Origin: Puccinellia tenuiflora
Taxonomy: Eukaryota; Streptophyta; Magnoliopsida; Poales; Poaceae
Assembly: GCA_012064385.1 (NCBI GenBank)
Contig: QRDG01001987.1
Coordinates: 124,001 to 188,000, forward strand
Direction: 5' to 3'
Length of the DNA: 64,000 nucleotides
The translations under genes and the position numbers were made by a program. Within the stretch, counting starts at the first letter, position 1. Every line of letters starts with the position of its first letter. A model generated the notes under the pieces. The model did not search any database, had not been told where the DNA came from, and worked only from the letters and a program-made list of their open reading frames with translations. Positions 11,575 through 21,497 of the stretch are shown here, one piece after another.

Positions 11575-12644
11575 ATCACTAGAGGGTATCTTTGTTGGTT
11601 ACGGTGCCGAATCCCACACTTATAGAATCTATGATAAAGCCTCACGGCGTATCATAGAATCTTGTAGTGTGGTGTTCGAGGAAAATGACGGCTCCCAAGT
11701 GGCGCAATTTCATGTTTCCGATGTAGATGATGAAATTTCTCAAGAAGCCATAAGAAGAATGGGTGTGGGATTTTTCCGCCCCATTGAGGATACCCTTGTG
11801 GCAGATCGAGAAGGACAATGCTCTACTCAAGTGGAGCCTTCATCTACACATGAAAATCTTGCCAATGAAGAGCCTATTGCACCATCCCAAGAACAAGTTG
11901 AAGACCCTCAACCCCTTGATCAAGTTGCTATGCAAGAGCCCAACTCACCTATTCATGATGCTAGCCATGATCAAGACCTTGCTCAATCATCTTCTTCTTC
12001 AAATGTTGAAGTCATGCCTATTGATGATCAAGGTCAACTTACCGGTCAAGACGGGGACACAAATGATCAAGATGATCAAGTGATACCTCCAAGATGCAAT
12101 GAGGATATCGAAGCCCGTCGTCGAGCTAGAGTTGCAAGAACCATGGAAAATCGTGAGCATACTCTTGAGAAGGTGATTGGTGATGTGAGAGGCAAGGTGT
12201 CCACCCGGAGGCAATTGGCAAACTTTAGTGATCATCAAGCTCACATTGCCATGGTGGAACCGAAGAAAGTGTCTGAAGCTCTTAAAGATCCGAATTGGTT
12301 GGAAGCCATGCATGAAGAGCTCAACAATTTCGAGCGCAATAAAGTTTGGAAGTTAGTTGAGAAGCCAAAGGAGTGCCACAATGTTATTGGCACTAAATGG
12401 ATTTTCAAGAACAAGCAAGATGAACATGGCATGGTTGTGAGGAACAAGGCTAGATTGGTGGCTCAAGGGTACTCTCAAGTTGAAGGCATTGATTTTGGAG
12501 AGACCTATGCTCCCGTGGCTCGCCTTGAGTCCATCTGTATCCTTCTTGCTTATGCATCCCGTTATAACTTTAAATTGCAACAAATGGATGTTAAAAGTGC
12601 TTTTCTCAATGGTCCCTTAAAGGAGTTGGTGTTTGTTAAGAAAC
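11575..12644 (+). pseudogene. Z pol, integrase tail and N-terminal half of reverse transcriptase
   Basis: The frame opens about 11573 with the integrase C-terminal phrase EGIFVGY, then a low-complexity linker rich in Gln, Asp and Glu (about 11700-12120). The Copia RT start follows, with KWIFKNKQDEHG, RLVAQGYSQ and the LQQMDVKSAFLNG block (about 12580-12615). Coding stops at 12644 because element Y is inserted. The remaining RT, with the catalytic YVDD, lies 22 kb away at 35020. The six residues before the insertion and the first after it join in the same RT block, which places the break inside one domain. Confidence 0.85.
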
Positions 12645-13541
12645 TGATGGCCTTTGACGTAGTTACCTGCGTCAAAAGAATATGGTTAGGTTGAGACTCC
12701 AAGTGCAGAGTGTATAGTATAGGAAAGACAGTTTTCCCCACGAGGGGTGACTCGAGGGTTTAATATCGAACTCTCGGGGAATCAGTAGTGAAAGATATAT
12801 CTTCTTATCCTTCTGTTGAAAACCTACAAAACAAAGTAAATTGTTTTGTGCCCTCAACCTCACCAAGTGGTTGTCAAGCACAAGGTGTGAGAATGACATG
12901 AAAATATAAAAAATGCAAACAAGAAATAAATATGCAATGATGATAAATAAATATGCAAGGATGGTGGAAACAATGATGGATGATATTTTTGGGTTTTGTA
13001 TTGTGAATGCAAGATATAAAAGTGTTTTTTGTATTTTCGGATGGAAAATGCTTATAAGTTGTTGGAAAGGTGTTTCTTATGATTAAAAATGGACCGGGGT
13101 TCATGGTTTCACAAATGCACTCTCTCTTTAATAAAGTGGTAGATAATGGCACACTAGAGTTGACATATGAGATTGCAACATAAAGGTTTCATGACAAGTT
13201 ACTAATTATATGGGCATCACGTCCTAACATAGAGATCTTTTGTTTATTAATCTCTCTTACACTCCACCAAGATGTGAATTAAATCTTAGCACCTCAGTAA
13301 TTAAGATAAATCAGAGTATAGCTTTAAGTCTTATGACATGAAGTTAAAATAAGAACATGCTAGATCTAGTCATGGAGAAGTGGCAGTGGTCACACCCACA
13401 CCTCCGGTAGCATGGTATTTTTCTTTATCCCTAGTGAGGCAACAAAGTAAGGTAAAAATACCCAAGTGGATCGCGGAACTTCTCTCACTTTCACCGCACT
13501 AGCCACCCCCTCATTACTCCAACTAATGCACACGTTCCCCC
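12645..13541 (-). repeat. Y 3' LTR, left fragment
   Basis: Nearly identical to 29850-30165 plus 33578-34180 of the 5' LTR, beginning TGATGGCCTTTGACGTAGTT. It stops at 13541, where element G begins. The remaining roughly 840 bases of this LTR (present in the other copy at 34181-35019) are not found beside G. At 12950-12965 it holds the undisturbed site 'aaatatgcaaggatgg', the empty-site version of the S insertion. Confidence 0.9.
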
Positions 13542-14659
13542 TGATGTCTACACACGCTTCTATTCTTGTAGACAGTGTTGGGCCTCCAAGAGCAGAGGTT
13601 TGTAGAACAGCAGCAAGTTTCCCTTAAGTGAATCATCCAAGGTTTATCGAACTCAGTGAGGTAGAGGTCAAAGGTATCCCTCTCAAGCAACCCTGCAATC
13701 ACAATACAAAAAGTCTCTTGTGTCCCCAACACACCCAATACACTTGTCAGATGTATAGGTGCACTAGTTCGGCGAAGAGATAGTGAAATACAAGTAATAT
13801 GGATGATTATAAGTAGTAATTGCAGTCTGAAGCAAAAATGGCAGCAAGCAAACACGTGGGACAAGGAGTCTCCGGAGATCACATAAATAAAGTCCACTTG
13901 AGTAACATAACAACATCTAGATTGCAAAGCTCATGATCACATATAGATCACATCATGGGAGAGAGAGATATAGACCACATGGCTACCGGTACGGCCCTCA
14001 GCCCCGAGGGAGAACTACTCCCTCCTCATCATGGGAGTCAGCAACGGCGATGAAGATGGTGGTGGAGTCGATGGAGATGGCTCTGGGGGCAATTCCCCGT
14101 CCCAGCAGGGTGCCGGAACAGAGACTTCTGTCCCCCGAAACTTGTCGGCGATGGCGGCGGCGCTGCAGATGTTTCTTTGGAATATGACGGGGTCCGTCTA
14201 GGTTTTATGCGTCGGGGGCAATATATAGGCGAAAGGGCGGCGTCGGAGGGCTCCCGTGGGCCCCACACCACCTGGTGGCGCGGCAGGCATGGGTCTCGCG
14301 CCACTCTATGGTGTGGCCGGCCCACGGCCCTCCAGGTCCTCTCCTTCGGGCTCCGTGTAGTCCATTGAATTATAAGACTGCTGCTTTTTGTCCCGTCCAA
14401 TTCCGAGAATATTTCCTTAAGTACTTTTCTGAAACGGGAAAACAGCAGAAAACAGGAACTGGCACTGTGGCATCTTGTTAATAGGTTAGTTCCAGAAAAT
14501 GCATAAAAATGATATAAGATGTAAACAAAACATGTAGCAAATGGTATGAAAACAAGCATGGATCATAAGAAATTATAAGATATTTTTCTCTCATTGGTCT
14601 CTTTTGGACTCTTTTGATTGGCCACTTTGGACTCTTTTCAATATGCTCACAGGTAGAGG
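13542..14659 (-). repeat. G 3' LTR (left copy, with internal deletion)
   Basis: It matches the right copy except that about 374 bases (right copy about 19650-20020) are missing near 13848, between two similar 'aaaca.gt' phrases. A TATA-like ATATATAG occurs at about 14219-14226 (minus-strand promoter), followed downstream on the minus strand by an ATG-containing leader. The similarity to the right copy ends at 14659. Because the right copy is itself truncated there, the true start of this LTR may lie further inside. Confidence 0.8.
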
Positions 14660-16651
14660 CAACACTCTATTTTACAAGATGATCATCACACTTTTTGGTG
14701 TACTCAAAACTCAAAGACTAATACATGGTGTATGGTGGATATGCAAGACCGAGCGTAGTGTGGAAAAGATGTAACACATGTGGAAAACCACGCATCACAC
14801 TAACTCAAATGGTCAAGCAATACTATATGGCAATGAAGTAAAAATGACATAAAGTCATGTAATGTAAATGATGGATGTTGCATGGCAATGTATCTCGGAA
14901 CAGCTATGGAAATGCTGTGATAGGTAGATATGGTGGCTGTTTTGAGGAAGATAGTTGGCTTATGTGTAGGAGAACAAGATGAAGATCTCCCACGGGGTTG
15001 GATGTACTTGCGAAGTATGCACCAATCTCAATGTGAAAAATGGCAATGCAAAGCACCGAAGAGGCTAGCAAAATATGGAGGTGGAAGTGCCAAAAACCAA
15101 AAACTCACATAGCATGTCGTATATTGCAAACAACTAACAGTATCAAAGTCTTACAAATGGTTAGAGACACCCCGAGAGGGATCGTGGCGGCGACAAAAGT
15201 GCCCCGTTGGCTTCCCCGGCCGTTGCAGTAACTATACCATTAGAAACTTCTTTTCAACTAAGAGGAAATCACGACACTAAAGCACTATTGACTTAAGTTG
15301 TTTTTAGTTCAGAAAAGTACGGCTCCACGCTCTACTAACACATCTTCACTAATCAGCTCTTAAAAACATTAACCAACATATTTTAACCATTAGTTATTTT
15401 AATACCTCAAAACAATTGAAGAGGAGCAAGTTATCTACACAAAGGTCTACAAGACTATGCAGCTTTTCTCTATTTCATACCACTATCACAAGCATAGCAT
15501 TTTCCAATCTAACACATCAACCAAGCAACTAAAACAACTCTCTAACAAATAAGAGTGAAATACAAGAGAGCTTAACACAAAGAACTAGCAGCTCTAAACA
15601 AGATAACATGCTAAAAGCGAGAGCTTACTAGAAAACAAACAGTAGCTAAGAATACTCAACAAATATAAGCGAAGCACAAGAGTATTCATATGAAAAAGCG
15701 GAGCGTGTCTCTCTCCCACCCAAGAATGCTAGGATCCAACTTATTAAGCAAACTAAAACACACACTCAAAATAAAAACAGACGCTCCAAGCAAAATACAT
15801 AAGATTTAGCGGAATAAAAATATAGTATCACTAGAGATGACCTGATAGTTTTGTCGGTGAAGAAGGGGATGCCTTGGGCATCCCCAAGCTTAGATGCTTG
15901 AGTATTCTTGAATTTGCTGGGGATGACCCTCCGGGGCATCCCCAAGCTTAGGATTTTCACTCTTCTTGATCTCATCATATCGTCCCTTTTGCTTACTTGA
16001 AAACTTACACCACATCAAACTCAAAGTAATTCTCATTAGAGGGTTAGTGCATAAACCAAAAATTCACAAGTTCTACTGCGACACAAGCACACCTTAATGC
16101 ATTATAACATTAGCCACAGCCACTGATGCTCAAAGAATCAAAAAGATCCAAATAAACACCGCAAGGGAAGCAATGCACAATAAATGGCAGAATCTGTCAA
16201 AATCTGAACAGTCTGTAAAGACGAATTTTTTCGAGGCACTAGAGTTACTCAAATCGAAAATCAATGAACTAGAAAAAGTTTCATACATATATGAAGATTC
16301 AGAACACAAAATCTCAAAGAATTTCGTCGCTTCTGGAATAAATGACGAATTTAACGGTGACAGACAGAAATCTGTTTCCTGTGCAGAAATCCAAATATAG
16401 CAAAAACTTTCTACTAGAGACCTTATTTGGCACAACATTGCAAGAAAATAAAGATACAAAGAAGTTGATACAGAAGTAAACAAACTTCTTGACTCAAATA
16501 AAAGAAAAGATACTGAAAATAAAATGATGGGTTGTCTCCCATAAGCGCTTTTCTTTAAAGCCTTTTAGCTAGGCATGGTAATTTTGATGATGCTCACATA
16601 AAAATGAGAGTTGGAGCACAATAAGGGAGCATCAAGAAGCAACTATAAAAC
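14660..16651 (-). other. G region downstream of gag (3' untranslated / unknown)
   Basis: No RT, integrase or other domain in about 2 kb. The stretch near 15870-15955 twice contains 'gggcatccccaagcttag', a phrase I associate with the 3' part of tRNA-Asp-primed grass Gypsy elements. At 16530-16580 is 'agcgcttttctttaaagcc', which has a close counterpart in Y at 28258-28290. The part 14660-15240 differs in style and may be another insertion or the rest of the LTR. Confidence 0.5.
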
Positions 16652-19108
16652 TCATTTAAGTCTAACCCACTTCCTATGCATTGGAATCTTGTAAGTAAAT
16701 AAATCCATGAAGCATAAATTGACTAGCATAGGAAGACAAAATAGGTGCAACTTCAAAAATTTCAACAAAAGGAGAGGAGATTCAATGTTATTGTGATATA
16801 TGAAGCCATGTCTCCCTTTTTCATAAAAACTTTCAGTAGCATCATTGACAAAATCCACAATATAACCATCACATGTAAAATTCTTATCATGATCCATATG
16901 CATAAAAGTGTCATCATTTTCCACATAAACAAAGTTCTTCTCATGAATACCAACTGGAGCAGGATCATCATAAAGAACTTGAACATGATAAACAGGTTGT
17001 ATATTAAAGGGATGGTTTTGGGTGATCCCTCCATAATTATGACAAGTTTCATGAGGATGATTGTAATTATAACCCATGTCATAATATTCTTTATAATAAT
17101 TATCAAAAACTGGGGGCATAGTATCATCATAAGGAATAGAATATTTATCTTCCAAAGTGTGTTCATCTGTAAACATATCATCATTTTTACTAGAAGGAGA
17201 TGTATCAAACATGTAATCATTAGTAGCAAAAGGATTTTCAAACACCTCATCCCCAAGCTTAGAGCTTATCATATCATCATTGGAAAGAATATGGATAGTA
17301 CTAATAGTGTTGCAATCATTAGCATCATCATTTTCAGAATTAGTACCCAAGAGGTTTTCAATATCAAAAGTACTATGCTTTTCCCAATCATGATCACTAA
17401 TATAAGTAACAGGCATAGGAACATCATCTAATTCAAAATCATCGAATTCATACTCATCAGCAACAACTATAATAGGAGCAACATGTTTAGGGAAAGGTAC
17501 CGTTTCCTCTCTCCTTTTACTCTTCATCTTCTTCTTCTTCTTTCCCTTCTTATGAGGGAGAGCCTTGAAAGGAAGCTTCTCCACATAACCTGGTTTATTG
17601 TTAGAAACAACAGAGGAAACTTGGAAGGATTCTTCTCTTTCATTGATAAGATCAAAACACATATTAGTCCTGTCATATTTTGGTAAAATCCCATCTTGTA
17701 TAATATTTTGTATATAAGTATTTGTATGGCAATTATCAACACAATAAAGATGACAACCATGCAGGACGCTGTTTATATCAAAAGCACTCATATCTATTAA
17801 AGAAGTTTTTCTTGATAACTCTTCACACCCCAAAAATAATATAAGTTCATCATGCTGATTAGGAGTGATCATGTCATCACAATACAGACTCGCAGTACTC
17901 ATTGGATTAGAAAGGCTATTATCTTTCCCTGAGCATTGAAAATTGAAATGACCAACTTTATAGCAAAGTTCACAAATAAAAGGATAGTGGGCACAAACTT
18001 TTTCACCAAGATCATCAAGAGCTCTATTCCAAGTTCTAGTTTTTTCATTCCTATGATGGATACAATATTCTTCTTCAATTTGGCTCTTTTTACAAGGTAT
18101 AAGTACTCCACAAAAATTAACATGGTTATAAGAGATAGTATTTTCAGAAGTTTGAGCACGTTTATTACAATCATTAACAACAATATCATTTTTCATGCAA
18201 GTATCTTTAAAAGGTTCATGATATAGGTCCCAATTTTCTTTAGGAACATTAATATGAGAAGCAAAGGCTCTACAACAATCAACAATAATTTGAGAATCAA
18301 GACCATATTTAGCACTAAGCTCTTGAAAAACAGCAGTTTCAATGAAGTACTTAATGCAATCATATTCATAGTTTATACCTGATTCTTTACCTTTGTCATT
18401 CTCCCAACCTTCAGTATTGTCTTGAATTTTCTCAAGAAGATCCCATCTAGTTTCAACCTTCTTACTTGTGAAAGAACCCCCTGAACAGGCATCTAGATAA
18501 TTCTTGCAATCACCTGAAATCCTTGCATAAAAATTAGTAACAATTATTTTCTTAGGAAGCTCATGGTTAGGACATTTAAGTATTAATGTTTTCAGCCTTC
18601 CCCAAGCTTGAGCAATGCTTTCTCCATCATGAGGCCAAAAATTAAAAATGTAATTCCTATCCAAATGCATTTCATAAGGAGGATAAAATTTAGAGTAAAA
18701 GAGATTTGCAAGCTCCTTCCACTCCAAATGATGAGGATCATCAAGTAGATCATACCACTCCCTTGCTTTGTCCTTAAGTGACAATGGAAATAATTTCTTC
18801 ATGACATTTTCTCTTGATAAACCTGCAATCTTAAACAACTCACAAAGTTCTGTAAGTTTCAACAAGTGATCACTTGGACGGATTGTTCCATCCCCTGCAT
18901 AACATTCATCCATAACCTTTTCAACAATTTTCATAGGTATTTTAAAAGGAATACTTTCAGTAGGTGGATTTAGAATATCACAAGCATGATTCGAATTATC
19001 ACATATGGGAGACAAAGTATTATCAGAGCAAATTTTCTCCTCTAAAGCTGGGGAACTAAAAAGATCATTTTCATAAAAACTAGCTTCCCCAAGCTTAGAC
19101 TTTTCCAT
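16652..19108 (-). CDS. G gag protein, 818 residues, intact frame
   Basis: Structural gag polyprotein, expected to form particles around the element RNA in the cytoplasm. The gag core lies at about residues 75-215 (REWYDLLDDPHHLEWKELAN, then FYPPYEMHLDRN). A zinc knuckle CELCYKVGHFNFQC (CX2CX4HX4C) is near residue 375. After it come a Lys-rich patch (KKGKKKKKMKSK, about residue 530), a long acidic Asp/Glu-rich region, and a Tyr/His-rich tail. The ATG at 19108 is the first in frame after the PBS and leader. Gag alone is unusually long for Gypsy, and no protease follows. An uninterrupted 818-codon frame in a non-autonomous element suggests recent activity. The assignment to gag is firm from the core and the knuckle. 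Confidence 0.85.
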   Translation of the reverse strand: MEKSKLGEASFYENDLFSSPALEEKICSDNTLSPICDNSNHACDILNPPTESIPFKIPMKIVEKVMDECYAGDGTIRPSDHLLKLTELCELFKIAGLSRENVMKKLFPLSLKDKAREWYDLLDDPHHLEWKELANLFYSKFYPPYEMHLDRNYIFNFWPHDGESIAQAWGRLKTLILKCPNHELPKKIIVTNFYARISGDCKNYLDACSGGSFTSKKVETRWDLLEKIQDNTEGWENDKGKESGINYEYDCIKYFIETAVFQELSAKYGLDSQIIVDCCRAFASHINVPKENWDLYHEPFKDTCMKNDIVVNDCNKRAQTSENTISYNHVNFCGVLIPCKKSQIEEEYCIHHRNEKTRTWNRALDDLGEKVCAHYPFICELCYKVGHFNFQCSGKDNSLSNPMSTASLYCDDMITPNQHDELILFLGCEELSRKTSLIDMSAFDINSVLHGCHLYCVDNCHTNTYIQNIIQDGILPKYDRTNMCFDLINEREESFQVSSVVSNNKPGYVEKLPFKALPHKKGKKKKKMKSKRREETVPFPKHVAPIIVVADEYEFDDFELDDVPMPVTYISDHDWEKHSTFDIENLLGTNSENDDANDCNTISTIHILSNDDMISSKLGDEVFENPFATNDYMFDTSPSSKNDDMFTDEHTLEDKYSIPYDDTMPPVFDNYYKEYYDMGYNYNHPHETCHNYGGITQNHPFNIQPVYHVQVLYDDPAPVGIHEKNFVYVENDDTFMHMDHDKNFTCDGYIVDFVNDATESFYEKGRHGFIYHNNIESPLLLLKFLKLHLFCLPMLVNLCFMDLFTYKIPMHRKWVRLK

Positions 19109-19310
19109 AGCATTAGCAAAAATGATTTACAAAGAACTAATACTAATTTTTTTGTTGTTTTCCATTAAGCCTAACTAGTGAAATTAAAAACAAGAAACAA
19201 AAAGATATAATTGCAGAATCTAAAGGAAATAACTTCGAGCACTCACACAACAGCAACAGTACTAGAAAATAGCTTAGTAGCCAGATGATGTGAGTACCTT
19301 TTACCTTACC

Positions 19311-19328
19311 TCCCCGGCAACGGCGCCA
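19311..19328 (-). other. G primer binding site (tRNA-Asp type)
   Basis: TCCCCGGCAACGGCGCCA on the plus strand equals the 3' end of plant tRNA-Asp, so the minus-strand RNA carries the complementary PBS. It lies 10 bases inside the LTR end at 19339. Confidence 0.9.
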
Positions 19329-19338
19329 GAAAATAGCT

Positions 19339-20830
19339 TGATGTCTACACACGCTTCTATTCTTGTAGACAGTGTTGGGCCTCCAAGAGCAGAGGTTTGT
19401 AGAACAGCAGCAAGTTTCCCTTAAGTGAATCACCCAAGGTTTATTGAACTCAGGGAGGTAGAGGTCAAAGGTATCCCTCTCAAGCAACCCTGCAATCACA
19501 ATACAAAAAGTCTCTTGTGTCCCCAACACACCCAATACACTTGTCAGATGTATAGGTGCACTAGTTCGGCGAAGAGATAGTGAAATACAAGTAATATGGA
19601 TGATTATAAGTAGTAATTGCAATCTGAAATAAAAATGGCAGCAAGCAAACATGTAGCAGAACTTGTTGTAAACGGTGTTTCAATGCTTAGAAAGAAGCCC
19701 TAGGGATCATACTTTCATCAGTGGTCACTCTCAACAATGCAATCATAATTGAATATAAATATAAGCACTTCAATATACTACTCCGAAGTATTCTCCGGCT
19801 GGATAACGAACACTAATTCATTGTGTAGGAATGCAAAAGCACGCCTCAAACATATATTCCCAAGTACTAATGAATACCCCACACTAGACCATGAGCATTC
19901 ATAGGAGGTACTAACACACCACAATTTCATAGAGACATCCAACTCAAATAATAAATCAGTGAACAAGTATCTTGTGAAATATAGCCTAAAGACCCACACG
20001 GTGCACACACTGTCACCTTTACACACGTGGGACAAGGAGTCTCCAGAGATCACATAAATAAAGCCCACTTGAGTAACATAACAACATCTAGATTGCAAAG
20101 CTCATGATCACATATAGATCACATCATGGGAGAGAGAGATATAGACCACATGGCTACCGGTACGGCCCTCAGCCCCGAGGGAGAACTACTCCCTCCTCAT
20201 CATGGGAGTCAACAACGGCGATGAAGATGGTGGTGGAGTCGATGGAGATGGCTCCGGGGGCACTTCCCCGTCCCGGCAGGGTGCCGGAACAGAGACTTCT
20301 GTCCCCCGAAACTTGTCGGCGATGGCGGCGGCGCTGCAGATGTTTCTTTGGAATATGACGGGGTCCGTCTAGGTTTTATGCGTCGGGGGCAATATATAGG
20401 CGAAAGGGCGGCGTCGGAGGGCTCCCGTGGGCCCCACACCACCTGGTGGCGCGGCAGGCATGGGTCCCGCGCCACCCTATGGTGTGGCCGGCCCACGGCC
20501 CTCCAGGTCCTCTCCTTCGGGCTCCGTGTAGTCCATTGAATTATAAGACTGCTGCTTTTTGTCCCGTCCAATTCCGAGAATATTTCCTTAAGTACTTTTC
20601 TGAAACGGGAAAACAGCAGAAAACAGGAACTGGCACTGTGGCATCTTGTTAATAGGTTAGTTCCAGAAAATGCATAAAAATGCTATAATATGTAAACAAA
20701 ACATGTAGCAAATGGTATGAAAACAAGCATGGATCATAAGAAATTATAAGATATTTTTCTCTCATTGGTCTCTTTTGGACTCTTTTGATTGGCCACTTTG
20801 GACTCTTTTCAATATGCTCACAGGTAGAGG
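19339..20830 (-). repeat. G 5' LTR, truncated at its outer end
   Basis: 1492 bases matching the left copy, with the 374-base segment that the left copy lost. The last shared bases are 'caggtagagg' (20821-20830). The next base belongs to the LTR of B. The nine bases shared by both copies beyond the nearest TG/CA candidate argue that the true LTR was longer and has been cut here. Confidence 0.85.
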
Positions 20831-21482
20831 TCGATATCCCCATATCTAGTTTCATCTCGTTACCTGGCAAATTCTCTTTACTCGTCCATAATATAGGATC
20901 TCCGTGATTAACACTTAATCACATGGTTGCAACCTTTTCTGATGCTATATTACCGAGAGGGCCCAGAGATATCTTTTCCGTCACAAGTAAAGGACAAATC
21001 CCACTCTTGATTCATGTCACCCAACAAATACCATCGGAGATACCTGAAAGCCACCTTTATAATCACCCAGTTACGAAGTGACGTTTGATGTCCACAAAGC
21101 ATTCCTCCGGTAAACGGGAGTGACATAATCTCATGGTCAAAGGAAACTATACTTGGCATACTAAAAGCGTTGGCAATGAAACTTGTGTGACACGATCAAT
21201 TGCAACTCTTTATTATCGGGTCTTGTCCATCACATCATTACTCCTAATGATATGACTCCGTTATCAAGTGACTGTAACAAGTCCATGGTTAGGAAACTCT
21301 AACCATCTCTTGACTAACGAACTAGTCCGGTAGAGGCTTACTAGGGACACCTGGTGTTTATATTTCACACATGTATTATGTTTCCGGTTAATACAATTAT
21401 AGCATGGAGAATAAACTATTATCATAAACATGAATATGCTAATAAACCATTTTATTATTGCCTCTAGGGCATATTCCCAACA
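20831..21482 (-). repeat. B 3' LTR, truncated
   Basis: Aligned without gaps to 27499-28150. By eye I count seven differences, including the final C/A. It ends CA at 21482. The other roughly 1.2 kb of LTR are missing on the left, where element G abuts. Confidence 0.9.
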
Positions 21483-21497
21483 GTATCCCACTTGCAC
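21483..21497 (-). other. B polypurine tract
   Basis: On the minus strand GTGCAAGTGGGATAC precedes the 3' LTR directly. The same 'gtgcaagtggga' tract is characteristic of BARE/Angela-type Copia elements. It primes plus-strand DNA synthesis. Confidence 0.8.

Larger units (their letters stand above)
13542..20830 (-). mobile_element. Element G: gag-only Gypsy-like LTR element
   Basis: LTR copies at 13542-14659 and 19339-20830 both begin TGATGTCTACACACG on the plus strand. A tRNA-Asp PBS and a long gag lie between them on the minus strand. There is no protease, RT or integrase, so it must have been moved by enzymes of another element. It sits in the Y 3' LTR after CCCCC (13537-13541). The expected second duplicate is absent because the right end is fused to element B. 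Confidence 0.85.

Noticed and set aside
16745..17431. 228-codon plus-strand frame, Ile-rich
   Set aside because: It is the antisense of the G gag gene. The composition is typical of a shadow frame.
20950..21159. 69-codon minus-strand frame conserved at 27618-27827
   Set aside because: Both copies are parts of the B LTR pair, so conservation is by duplication.
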